Shown here in pieces: positions 36,097 through 44,948 of a stretch of DNA of 64,000 bases. Where the stretch lies: the NCBI GenBank assembly GCA_046233135.1, contig JBJXHN010000002.1, positions 372,001 to 436,000 of the forward strand, in the 5' to 3' direction. The translations under genes were made by a program, and so were the position numbers. Each line of letters opens with the position of its first letter. The first letter of the stretch is position 1. This DNA comes from JBJXHN01 sp046233135. Its GTDB lineage: Bacteria > Pseudomonadota > Alphaproteobacteria > Rhodospirillales > Rhodospirillaceae. Under the pieces are notes generated by a model. That model was not told the DNA's origin and searched no databases. It saw only the letters and a list, made by a program, of their open reading frames with translations.

Positions 36097-37086
36097 TTGG
36101 CCGAACCGCTTTTCCCTTCGGCGCTGACGGCGCCGATCATCTACACCGACAGTCGTCATGATCGCGGTGCCGATACGGATCTCGACGATATCCGCCTGGC
36201 TCACCTAGGCCGCGATCCGCTGGCGCGATGGCTGGTCTGGTGGCGAGGGCGCTTCGCCGTGGGCGACGGGGGCACCCGTCCCCTGATGCTGACGGCTGAC
36301 ATCGTGGCCCCGTGGCTGACTGCGGATCGCCCATGGGTGCATCTCGGCCGGCTGGACGGGGCGCCGGTTTTCGCCGTGGATCTGTCCGCCCTGGACGGCG
36401 CGCACGGGCCGTCCGGATCGGAGACGGGGGCCGAAAGCGGCCCGTCCCTGAGTCTGGGCGAAGGGTATCTGGGCCTGCGGGCCTTTGCCGTGGGGCTGGA
36501 CGGCGGGCTGGCGGTGTTGCTGGTTCATGCCCAGTCCCTGTTCAACTGGCATGCCCGCCACCGGTTCTGCGCGGTCTGCGGCAAGCCCAGCGTGACCGAA
36601 GCCGGCGGCCGCCATCGCCGCTGTTCCGACCCGGAGTGCAACGCCCAGCATTTCCCGCGCACCGATCCGGTGGTGATCATGCTGGTCACCGATCCGGACC
36701 GCCGGCGGATCCTGCTGGCCGACCATGGCCGGGGGCCATCGGGCATGATCTCCACCATCGCCGGCTTCGTTGAACCGGGCGAGACGCTGGAAGACGCGGT
36801 GATCCGCGAAACCCACGAGGAAACCGGGCTGGAGGTGGACAGCCTGCGCTACGTGGCCAGCCAGCCCTGGCCCTGGCCGTCCAATCTGATGCTGGCCTTC
36901 GTTGCGCGGGCCAAGCACGACCGCATCACCGTCGATCCCCGGGAATTGCGCTCTGCGGCCTGGTATACCCGCGACGAGGTCCGGGCCATGCGCGAGACCT
37001 GGCAGGAAGGACCGGGGCCGAAGCTTCCCGGAATGGATGCCGTGGCGCGGCGTCTGGTCATGGGGTGGCTGGAAGGCGTTTGGTAA
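36097..37086 (+). CDS. nudC: NAD+ diphosphatase / NAD-cap hydrolase NudC
   Basis: Hydrolyses NAD(H) and removes NAD caps from RNA. 329 residues from a TTG at 36097 with AGGGGGG seven bases upstream; no ATG or GTG fits the family N-terminus. A zinc ribbon (CAVCG and CSDPEC), the Nudix box GFVEPGETLEDAVIRETHEE and the family motif SQPWPWPSNLM are present. It is followed 45 bases later by the ELM1-like gene. Confidence 0.93.
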   Translation: MAEPLFPSALTAPIIYTDSRHDRGADTDLDDIRLAHLGRDPLARWLVWWRGRFAVGDGGTRPLMLTADIVAPWLTADRPWVHLGRLDGAPVFAVDLSALDGAHGPSGSETGAESGPSLSLGEGYLGLRAFAVGLDGGLAVLLVHAQSLFNWHARHRFCAVCGKPSVTEAGGRHRRCSDPECNAQHFPRTDPVVIMLVTDPDRRRILLADHGRGPSGMISTIAGFVEPGETLEDAVIRETHEETGLEVDSLRYVASQPWPWPSNLMLAFVARAKHDRITVDPRELRSAAWYTRDEVRAMRETWQEGPGPKLPGMDAVARRLVMGWLEGVW

Positions 37087-37131
37087 CCGGCCGGGAAGGG
37101 AGCCTGTCCGGGATGAAAGCAAGGGAATCGC

Positions 37132-38139
37132 ATGGGTAAGAGCGTATGGGTGCTGGCCGACCATCTGGTGGGCAGCGTCAACCAGTCGACGGCCGTGGCC
37201 GAGCGGTTGGGACCGCCCTTCGACGTCAAGCGTCTCGTTTACAAAACCAGCTTTCGCCTGGAAAGCACCCTGCGGCATTGGCGGGTGGCGGGACCGTCGC
37301 TGGCCGGCATCGATCGCGTGGCATCGTCGCCCCTGGACGCGCCCTGGCCCGACGTGGTCATTGCCTGTGGCCGGCGCACCGCCCTGGTCGCCCTGTGGAT
37401 CAAGAAGCAATCCCGGCAGAAGACCTTCTGCGTCCAGGTGATGGATCCGGGGCCGATTCGCAGCCATCTGGATCTGGTGGCCCTGCTCGGCCATGATCAG
37501 GCCGTGGATCGCGGCAACACCATGCGCATCCTCGGCGCCCCCCACCGGGTCACCGCCGAGCGGCTGGCCGAAGAGGCGGAATGCTGGCGGGCCAATGTGG
37601 CACGGCTGCCCAGCCCGTGGATCACCGTGCTGGTGGGCGGCGATTCCGGGTCGCGGACCTTCACGGCCGAGCGGGGGGAAGCTCTGGCCGACAGCCTGCT
37701 GGATTTTGCCGGACGGGCCGGCGGCACCCTGCTGGTGACCACCAGCCGCCGCACCCCGGATGCCGGGCGGCGCGCCCTGGCCGCGCGCATCGGCGATCCC
37801 CATCAGGTGTTCCTCTGGGAACCGGGGCGGCCCAATCCCTATTTCGGGTACCTGGGACTGGCGGACATGGTGGTGGCTACGGGTGATTCGGTGTCCATGT
37901 GCACCGAGGCCACGGCCACCTGCAAGCCGTTGTATCTCTATGCGCCGGCCGATTTCACCCGGGACATCCACGCCCGCTTCCACGCTTCGCTGCGGGAGCG
38001 GGGGATCGCCCGGCTCCTGACCCCCGCCACCGAGCCGGAGAACTGGACCTACGCCCCGGTCAATCCCGCCCAGGAGGTGGCCGACGAAATCCGCCGGCGC
38101 CTGGGCTGGGACGCCGGGCCGGCGGGAACAAGAGACTGA
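37132..38139 (+). CDS. ELM1-like protein (DUF1022 family)
   Basis: 335 residues starting MGKSVWVLADHLVGSVNQS. The fold of this family resembles GT-B nucleotide-sugar enzymes; the plant relative ELM1 acts in mitochondrial fission. The bacterial role is unknown but probably concerns cell-envelope glycans. TGDSVSMCTEATATCKPLYLY near the C-terminus is a conserved stretch. A GC drop begins just after its stop codon. Confidence 0.85.
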   Translation: MGKSVWVLADHLVGSVNQSTAVAERLGPPFDVKRLVYKTSFRLESTLRHWRVAGPSLAGIDRVASSPLDAPWPDVVIACGRRTALVALWIKKQSRQKTFCVQVMDPGPIRSHLDLVALLGHDQAVDRGNTMRILGAPHRVTAERLAEEAECWRANVARLPSPWITVLVGGDSGSRTFTAERGEALADSLLDFAGRAGGTLLVTTSRRTPDAGRRALAARIGDPHQVFLWEPGRPNPYFGYLGLADMVVATGDSVSMCTEATATCKPLYLYAPADFTRDIHARFHASLRERGIARLLTPATEPENWTYAPVNPAQEVADEIRRRLGWDAGPAGTRD

Positions 38140-38274
38140 CCAGCACTGATGCAAAGGTTCCTGCTGTTTGGCGCATAATCACTGAGGCACGGGTGGGTGC
38201 GTTTCTGAAGCGGGAACCCGGCCATTTTTTCTGAGGCGTCTTCATCTCCGGATCAAGGTTCATTGGGATGGGCT

Positions 38275-38544
38275 TTACTTTATAACGCTCCAGTGAGCGT
38301 CTTTAAGAACACGTAGAGCGTTCCCGTCCCCGCCTTGAGTGGCTCCGCCATCGGGGGTTGTCGACGCGCCTGGGACAGGCTTTTCGTGACTTAAATGTCC
38401 CGTTACCACTATATACTTCCCAATTATTTTCTCAGACCAATAATCTAGTCCGTCTATGTAGACGATAGATTCGTCATTCAACAATAAAATGGCTCCAGCC
38501 TTGGCGTCAACCGCCTGTCCTTCAAGCTCTACTATACCATCCAT
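38275..38544 (-). CDS. Small hypothetical protein, candidate immunity protein
   Basis: 89 residues, predicted mostly beta-strand: AGAILLLNDESIVYIDGL, KYIVVTGHLS and ALRVLKDAHWSVIK. No signal peptide or membrane segment. I do not recognise a named family. It is the third gene on the minus strand of the AT-rich island, 283 bases downstream of the 209-residue candidate toxin. Its size and place are those of a cytoplasmic immunity protein, which is inference only. Confidence 0.55.
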   Translation of the reverse strand: MDGIVELEGQAVDAKAGAILLLNDESIVYIDGLDYWSEKIIGKYIVVTGHLSHEKPVPGASTTPDGGATQGGDGNALRVLKDAHWSVIK

Positions 38545-38827
38545 CGCTCTGTGTCCATTTCATCTTGGGTTTAGAAGGAAAACTATTCAACTGCCCGCAC
38601 TCAAACCTCTCCCGAAGCAGATAGTGGCGAAAAAGAAATTGGTCAAATCGTATCTCTACAAGTTCATGTTATTGTTGGAAAAATACAATAACTTACCCTC
38701 TAAGATTTAAACCGCTATGGGATTTTGGAAATTAAATTTGTTAAAAAATCGCAAAAAGATATGTTTTTTGGATTTCGTCATGAAAACCATTGTAAAAATC
38801 TTGAATTCAAAATAATGGTAGAGTATC

Positions 38828-39457
38828 TCAGTGTTTTCCGCAGGCTACAACAAAAATTTGTTGGTCGAAGTCCGCCAGTGGGCGCGAATAGTGCTCTAGT
38901 GTGCTCCGGTATAATTTCATGCCTGGCTCCTTATGGTTTGCATGCCACCAAGAGTTAGAGGATTCATCATAAAACCCGTAGTCAAAATTTGTAAAACCTT
39001 CCTTAGGCTTGTAGTCGTAAATGCTCATATCTACTCTCCCTGTTTTGGGGTCGGGTAGATAGGATTTTCCAGATGAATAAAAGCGTTTTGAGAAAATCAT
39101 GGGCTCGGATCCAGATTTATTGCATTCGGCGGCCATGCTGTTGGCGACTTCCTTTGCTCGTTCAAAGGTTGAGTAGCTATGGGTTAAGTCTGGGTTTGGT
39201 AAGCCGCTTGCTTGTCCAAGTTCAACGGCTGTAATTCCTATGCAGCCTCTTGCAAGAGTTTCTAGCTCTGATATGGTCATGGGGCGGCAATTTTTTTCTT
39301 CCCAGAGTCTTTTGTATTCTTCAGGAGTGTATTGTTCGGATCGTTCGGGTGTGTGTGTTGGCCAGCTCGACGACTGTGGGCAATGAAGAACTGAGCTTTC
39401 GATTGGTTCATTAGCGCTATATTCTGATTCTGGGTTGGTTTCCCTACGCCATGTCAT
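38828..39457 (-). CDS. Hypothetical protein, candidate toxin (possible papain-like enzyme)
   Basis: 209 residues in AT-rich DNA. An N-terminal Ser/Pro/Glu-rich region (1-55) is followed by a compact domain with C72 in LARGCIGITAVELG. It also has PDPKTGRVDMSIYDY, then H172 and H175 in WWHANHKEPGM, and D196/D198 in SRPLADFDQQIFVVACGKH. A Cys, His, Asp order is what papain-fold deamidases, peptidases and transglutaminases use. The sequence reminds me of effector domains at the ends of polymorphic toxins, but this comes from memory and is not a search. Its start overlaps the upstream gene by 14 bases. Confidence 0.6.
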   Translation of the reverse strand: MTWRRETNPESEYSANEPIESSVLHCPQSSSWPTHTPERSEQYTPEEYKRLWEEKNCRPMTISELETLARGCIGITAVELGQASGLPNPDLTHSYSTFERAKEVANSMAAECNKSGSEPMIFSKRFYSSGKSYLPDPKTGRVDMSIYDYKPKEGFTNFDYGFYDESSNSWWHANHKEPGMKLYRSTLEHYSRPLADFDQQIFVVACGKH

Positions 39458-40220
39458 TGCAAAGTGCCCCTGAGCTATTTTTATACATTTCCAACAAATA
39501 CGTTTTAGTTCGCCTTCTCAACCGCTCTAACCCCCGGTCGTTTCTTCGATTCATTTTTATTGCGTCGGATATCCAGGGGTACAGTGGGTCATCAAAAACA
39601 TGCTGACCAAATGCAAAAAGAAAACTTGCGTAAAGGCATGTATTTTTCGTCGAGTTTCCTTCAATGTGTCTGGTACGCAATTCAGCGAGTTCTATCAATG
39701 ATTGAATTTTATCTGGGCCAATATAATCGGCTTTTTGAGGAAAAGCAGATCTAAGGCGTGAAGGTAACCAATTTTCTGCGTTTCCGGATGCTTCTTCTAC
39801 AGATTCAAGAAAGTGTAGGCTTCTCTTAAGTGCTTTTTGGATGTGTTCAAGATTGTTTCCAAGTATTTTTTGGCGGTAATTATGTGCTGATCGCCAAAGG
39901 CGTTGTGCCTTTATTTTTTGATCAGGGATTTGGTTGTCTCTAATTATAGAAGATGCCCAAGGCAATTGTATGTCTTTGTCAAATCCGCTGCCAAAAGACA
40001 TCATTAGTTGCAAGTAAAGTCTTGTTGTGCCATATCGGTTGAAGCCAAGGTCATTCGATTTTTTGCATCCAAAATCAACAAAACGCTTCATGGCTTCTAT
40101 TCCAACAATATTGGAAATTTCTGGTCCAAATTCTATTATTTCTTTTAGAAGTCTAGCCTTTGTATTCTCGTGCGATACATTGCTTATATTGTCAAATTGA
40201 TTTTTCGATATTATCAGCAT
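39444..40220 (-). CDS. Hypothetical protein with duplicated domain, toxin-locus associated
   Basis: 258 residues, AT-rich, preceded by a strong GGAGGTGAA ribosome site. It has two similar halves: residues about 61-118 (YLQLMMSFGSGFDKDIQLPW then RLWRSAHNYRQ) and 188-246 (LYASFLFAFGQHVFDDPLYP then RLRRRTKTYLL). This pattern (Y-x3-Lx-FG-x2-Fx-DPx3PW) resembles uncharacterised proteins found beside type VI and polymorphic toxin genes; that link rests on memory. First gene of the island operon. Confidence 0.6.
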   Translation of the reverse strand: MLIISKNQFDNISNVSHENTKARLLKEIIEFGPEISNIVGIEAMKRFVDFGCKKSNDLGFNRYGTTRLYLQLMMSFGSGFDKDIQLPWASSIIRDNQIPDQKIKAQRLWRSAHNYRQKILGNNLEHIQKALKRSLHFLESVEEASGNAENWLPSRLRSAFPQKADYIGPDKIQSLIELAELRTRHIEGNSTKNTCLYASFLFAFGQHVFDDPLYPWISDAIKMNRRNDRGLERLRRRTKTYLLEMYKNSSGALCNDMA

Positions 40221-40701
40221 TTCACCTCCAAAAGGGATTTTTTTATGAGACTGCTTTAATTTTTTTGCGTTTGTGTTTGTTTTTCATTTTTTTCTGAGTC
40301 TCAGGGCATCATGGGAATGGTGCGTAGGAGTAGGGCTGATTTTCTAATCATAGGATGATTTTTCAGTTCTGTCTACATCTCTGGGTGTGCTGTAAGCAAT
40401 TGGACGAGAACATGAAGTCTGATTCGATGAAGCCTTCGGTCCGGGATCGCGATCCCGCACCAAACTGTAAGGCGGAAACCGGTTTGACCTGTAACCCATG
40501 TCTCGGCCAAAACCGTTACCCTTTTTTTCGGTTGTTCAGCCTTCAATAACCAGAGTAACACCTGCCTTGCAGTCTATCCTCGGGCAATAACAACGCCCGT
40601 GTGACTTACCGCGGTGGGCAAATTTCTTTTGTATGGGAAAATCAGCCCCTGAGTCGCAAACAGGCCAAGTCGGTCGGACATTAATTCTCCGCAGAGTGAC
40701 T
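40221..40701. other. AT-rich to GC-rich transition without a gene
   Basis: 480 bases. The left part is AT-rich and contains long T and A runs upstream of the 258-residue gene, probably its promoter. A perfect 16-base palindrome (CGGGATCGCGATCCCG) lies at 40442-40457. Base composition returns to the high-GC norm near 40560. I see no supported small gene here. Confidence 0.5.
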
Positions 40702-41835
40702 TTATTCCTTGGGCGGGGCTTCAACCGAGTCGGGACTGTCGATATGGCTGTGGCATTCGCGGGCCAGCAGGCTGTCGGATTCGCCGGCCTGATCAAGCAG
40801 ACGGGCGGCCCGCTGCCAATGGCCCCTGGCTTCATCCTTCCGGGTGCGGGCTTCTTCCAGCCGGGCGAGATCGGCGGTGACCGTGGCCGCGCGCACCGTC
40901 TGTCCCAGGGCTTCCTCCAGCCGCGCGGATTCGCGAAGCAGTTCCTCGGCGGATTCCAGATCGTCGGCATATTGCGCGACGGCGGCCAGACGCTCCATCA
41001 CCCGTGCCTCGCCAGCCAGATCGCCCATGGTGGTCAGCAGCGACAGGGCATAGCGCCAATAGGCCTCCGCCCCGTCGGCGTCGTCGATGCGCACGTGGAT
41101 TCTCGCCAGCAGCTCGCACAGGGCGGCGATGCCCTTGCGGTCGTTCAGGCCTTCATAGAGTTCCAAGGCCGTCAGATAGTGGCCGTGGGCGCCCTCGGCG
41201 TCCCCGTGGGCTTCCCGCAGGGTGCCTTCCAGGGCGTGGGCGCGGGCCAGCGCCCCCTTGTCGGCCAGCTGGGCAGCCAGGGCACCGGCGGTGGCCAGGG
41301 TTTCGGCCACCGTGCCGCCCTTGCCTGCCTCCACCGCGGCGGCGCACAGATCCAGGCTGCGGGCCAGCGCCTTGCCGGCCTTGGCGGTGGCGTCGTGCAG
41401 CATCAGGGCGTTGGCATGGTCGATCCAGGCCCCGGCTCCGGCATCGGCCACAGGGGCCGGGGGCAGCAGGACTTCGTTCTTGCCCGGTGGTTCGGGCGGT
41501 GGCGGCGGAGGTGCGGGCGGCGGGGCCGCCGGTACGGGCGGCGAGGGAACGGCGGGGAACGGCGAGGGCGGGGCGGATGCCGGTTCGGGGTCGGGATCGC
41601 GTTCGGGCACTGGCTCCGGTCCCGGCCGGACGGCGTCCTCTGCCGGTGCGGTCACGGGCGCCGGCATCGGAAGGGACACCGGTTCCGGCAGGGGAAGGGG
41701 GCCTTCGACCGGGGCTTTGGGCGCGGGCCAAAGGTGGTGGAGCAGGTAGCCGGCAAGGCCACCCGCAAGAGCACCGAGGGGAACGAGCCAAAGGCCCAGG
41801 GATTCAAGCACAGATGCGGGTCCGGCGGTGGTCAA
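40702..41835 (-). CDS. TPR-like protein with N-terminal membrane anchor
   Basis: 377 residues: one membrane segment (about 12-32), a Pro/Glu-rich linker (about 35-125), then helical TPR-like repeats to the end (ALELYEGLNDRKGIAALCEL; YWRYALSLLTTMGDLAGEAR). No catalytic motif. It follows the GGDEF-EAL gene by 18 bases, so both probably share a transcript; it may be a scaffold for that signalling protein. Function unknown. Confidence 0.7.
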   Translation of the reverse strand: MTTAGPASVLESLGLWLVPLGALAGGLAGYLLHHLWPAPKAPVEGPLPLPEPVSLPMPAPVTAPAEDAVRPGPEPVPERDPDPEPASAPPSPFPAVPSPPVPAAPPPAPPPPPPEPPGKNEVLLPPAPVADAGAGAWIDHANALMLHDATAKAGKALARSLDLCAAAVEAGKGGTVAETLATAGALAAQLADKGALARAHALEGTLREAHGDAEGAHGHYLTALELYEGLNDRKGIAALCELLARIHVRIDDADGAEAYWRYALSLLTTMGDLAGEARVMERLAAVAQYADDLESAEELLRESARLEEALGQTVRAATVTADLARLEEARTRKDEARGHWQRAARLLDQAGESDSLLARECHSHIDSPDSVEAPPKE

Positions 41836-41853
41836 AGGGATAGGCTCTGGAAC

Positions 41854-44802
41854 CTACAACATCTTCATAATTTCGTCCGGCGGCAAGGGTGGGCCGAACA
41901 GGAAACCCTGAATCAGGTCACAATAATTTTCGCGCAGGAAAGCCAGCTGCTCTTCGGTTTCCACCCCTTCGGCCACCACGCGCAATCCCAGCTTGCGGGC
42001 CATGGAGGTGGCGGTTTCCACCAGAACGGCGTCTTCGTGGCTGGTCAGCACGTCTGCGACGCAGGACCGGTCCAGTTTGAGGATCGAAAATGGATACTGT
42101 CGCAGGTGCTTGATCGAGGAATGGCTGGTGCCGAAATTGTCCACCGCCAGCTGGACCCCCAGATTGTCCAGCGCCGCCAGCACCGGGGCGACGCCCTTGG
42201 GGTCGTTCAGCAGCAGGGATTCGTTGATCTCCAGCTCCAGGAACTCGGGCGCCAGTCCGACGCCGTCCAGCACTTCGCGCACCCGTTCTTCGAATCCGGG
42301 CACCTTGATCTGGCGCCAGCTGACGTTGACGGCCATCCGGAACCCCGGGCGAAGCTTTTCCTGCCAGGCACGGGCCTGGGTACAGGCGTTCCACAGCACC
42401 CAGCCGCCGATTTCCTCGATCAGTCCCAGCTCTTCGGCGATGGGAATGAACTGGGCGGGCGGCACGAAGGTATTTTCGCTGCGCGGCCAGCGCACCAGGG
42501 CTTCGGCCCCCATCACCTGCAGGGTCCGGCTGTCGACCACGGGCTGGTAATACACCGTCAGGTCCATGTCGCGCACCGCCCGGCGCAGATCGTTTTCCAT
42601 GTCGATCTGGGCCTGGATCTCGGTGTTCATGTCTGCGGTGAAGAAGCGGAAGGTGTTCCGCCCCGACGCCTTCGCCCGATACATGGCGGTATCGGCGTTG
42701 CGTACCAGTCCGGCCACGTCCTGGGCGTCCTGGGGGAAGAGGGTGATGCCGATGGACCCGCCGATCAGCACTTCCTTTCCGTCGCCGACGAGGAAAGGCT
42801 TGCGCAGGGCTTCCAGGATGCGCTGGGCGACCAGGGCGTTGTCCCGGTCCCGGCCGTCGTGGACCAGGACGATGGTGAACTCGTCACCGCCCAGGCGGGC
42901 CAGGGTGTCGGTGTCGCGCAGGCATTCGCGCAAGCGCCCGGCGGTCTGGCGCAGCAGCTCGTCGCCGACGCCGTGGCCCAGGGTGTCGTTGACGGTCTTG
43001 AAGTGGTCCAGGTCGATGAACAGCACGGCCACCTGATTGTGCCGCCGCCGCGCCCAGGCCACGGCCTGGGCCAGCCGGTCCTGGAACAGCACCCGGTTGG
43101 GCAGGTCGGTCAGGGTGTCGTGGTTGGCCTGATGCCAGACTCGGGTCTCCGCCGCCTTGCGTTTGGTGACGTCCTCGTTGACGGCCATGTAGTGGGTGAC
43201 CACCCCGTGTTCGTCGCGCAGCGGCGTGACGGTGGTGCGTTCCCACAGCAGCGAGCCGTCCTTGCGTCGGTTCTCGAACTCGCCACGCCACACCCGGCCC
43301 GATTTCAGGTCGGTCCAGAGCTGGGCATAGACCCGGCTGTCCATCTGCCCAGATTTCAGGATGCGCGGCGTCAGGCCCAGGACTTCGTCCGCCGCGTAGC
43401 CCTTGGACTTCAGGAAGGTCGGGTTGACGTATTCGATCAGCCCCTGGGTATCGGTGATCAGTACGCTGATGGGCATCTGTTCCAGCACCGCATACAGGCG
43501 GTCCTGAAGCGGCATAACCCCGCCGGTCTGCACGGCCTGTATGGTCACCACGCAGACTGACGGCGCGGAATCGTCACTGCTGCGACGGGCGGTATTGCCG
43601 TGCAGGATGACCGGCAAGGTGCGCTTGTCGCGCAGCAGCATCCGTCCGGTCATCTCCCAGGGCTCGCCTCCGCCGCGCAGGCGGGCGCGGCAGGCGGTGC
43701 GATAGGCCGGGGTCAGCAGGCTCTCCAGGCTTTTGCCCAGCAGCCGGTTGCCGTCTCCCGTGCCGTCTTCGTCCTCTTCCTCGCCGGCGAGGGCGAGCAT
43801 GGCAGGGTTGGCGTACAGGATCTCGTCGCCGACCACCACGGCGACCCCGTCGGGCAGGGCTTCCAGCACCCGGCGGAACGGGGCGTCCAGGGCTGCGGCG
43901 TCGGACGGCTGTGTGTCAGCGTCGGTGCCGTTTTCGGTTGTCGCGCCGGTTCCCGGGCCATGCGTTTCACCGGTAGAGGCGGCGCCGGGCGATATCGGGA
44001 TGGCCTGAAGCAGCAGGCATTCGGCGCTGCCGCCGGGCGGCCCCACCAGGGTCAGCACCGTCTCCATGGGCACCCGCCGGCCGGACCGGTCGAGGCCGCG
44101 CACGGTCAGGCGGATGCGCGCTTCCGATCCGTCGCGCAGGGCGCGGGATGCGGTGATCAGCGCCTCCCAGTCTTCGGGATGGACGACGGATTCGCAGGGC
44201 AGTTCCAGCAGCGCGTCGTGGGAATAGTCCAGGGCGTTCAGAAAGGCGATGTTGGCGCGCAGGAACCGGCCATCCAGGGCGACCAGGGCAAGCGGCCCTT
44301 CGATGGCGTCGAAGACACCGTCGGCCAGGGTGCCGCCGGCGGCGATGCCTTCCATCTCCTGGCTGGCGTCCCACAGGTACAGGCGGCGGCAGGGCCGGCC
44401 CGCTGGCGGATCGCCGGCATCCTCTGCCAAGCGGGCATGGCCGCACAGGCTGATATCCAGCCGCAACCAGCTGGCCGCGCCGTCGCCATTGCGCTGGCGA
44501 AAGCAGCCCAGGCGCTGGGCGCCGCCGTGGCTGGTGGCTGCGGCCAGGGTTTCCGTATCCAGTCCGGCGATCATGCGGCCCAGGCGGGGGACGTCGGCGG
44601 GGTGGATCAGGTCGGCCAGTGACAGGGCGCCGGACAGGGCGGCTTCTTCCGAATGGCCGGTCAGGCGCGCGAAGCCGCCCGCCACGGCCAGGATCCGGGC
44701 CTCGGCAAGGGGGGCATCGATGTCGATCACCGCAAACGGCGCTTCCGGCGGCAGGGCCGGGGCGAAATCGTCGGAGGAACGGAACGAGGTGGAAAGGGCC
44801 AA
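41854..44802 (-). CDS. PAS-GGDEF-EAL cyclic-di-GMP protein
   Basis: 982 residues without obvious membrane segments. Several PAS-type sensor domains fill about 20-545. The diguanylate cyclase domain has an intact LGGDEF near 640 with a RxxD inhibitory site (RDTD) five residues before it. The phosphodiesterase domain has GAEALVRW near 767, ELEINESLLL and LDRSC. Both domains keep core motifs, so it could make and break cyclic-di-GMP; the dominant activity is not predictable. Confidence 0.92.
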   Translation of the reverse strand: MALSTSFRSSDDFAPALPPEAPFAVIDIDAPLAEARILAVAGGFARLTGHSEEAALSGALSLADLIHPADVPRLGRMIAGLDTETLAAATSHGGAQRLGCFRQRNGDGAASWLRLDISLCGHARLAEDAGDPPAGRPCRRLYLWDASQEMEGIAAGGTLADGVFDAIEGPLALVALDGRFLRANIAFLNALDYSHDALLELPCESVVHPEDWEALITASRALRDGSEARIRLTVRGLDRSGRRVPMETVLTLVGPPGGSAECLLLQAIPISPGAASTGETHGPGTGATTENGTDADTQPSDAAALDAPFRRVLEALPDGVAVVVGDEILYANPAMLALAGEEEDEDGTGDGNRLLGKSLESLLTPAYRTACRARLRGGGEPWEMTGRMLLRDKRTLPVILHGNTARRSSDDSAPSVCVVTIQAVQTGGVMPLQDRLYAVLEQMPISVLITDTQGLIEYVNPTFLKSKGYAADEVLGLTPRILKSGQMDSRVYAQLWTDLKSGRVWRGEFENRRKDGSLLWERTTVTPLRDEHGVVTHYMAVNEDVTKRKAAETRVWHQANHDTLTDLPNRVLFQDRLAQAVAWARRRHNQVAVLFIDLDHFKTVNDTLGHGVGDELLRQTAGRLRECLRDTDTLARLGGDEFTIVLVHDGRDRDNALVAQRILEALRKPFLVGDGKEVLIGGSIGITLFPQDAQDVAGLVRNADTAMYRAKASGRNTFRFFTADMNTEIQAQIDMENDLRRAVRDMDLTVYYQPVVDSRTLQVMGAEALVRWPRSENTFVPPAQFIPIAEELGLIEEIGGWVLWNACTQARAWQEKLRPGFRMAVNVSWRQIKVPGFEERVREVLDGVGLAPEFLELEINESLLLNDPKGVAPVLAALDNLGVQLAVDNFGTSHSSIKHLRQYPFSILKLDRSCVADVLTSHEDAVLVETATSMARKLGLRVVAEGVETEEQLAFLRENYCDLIQGFLFGPPLPPDEIMKML

Positions 44803-44948
44803 GGAAGCGCACTCGGATCTGGACGGGCTGGCGGGGCGAGGGACACTTGGCGAAAGTCACGGCGTTTTCGCTCGGTCCAGAAATACCTCGATTTGCACCG
44901 CCAGACCATCAGAAACCCCGGATCTCCGGGTATCGGCACATGGCGCCT

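Noticed and set aside
38489..38710. Plus-strand 73-codon reading frame in the AT-rich island
   Set aside because: No good ribosome site, overlaps the 89-aa gene, and composition is low-complexity.
40442..40457. Perfect 16-base palindrome as an attachment or resolution site
   Set aside because: No direct repeats, integrase or tRNA end mark an element boundary here; a short GC palindrome alone can be a hairpin or chance.
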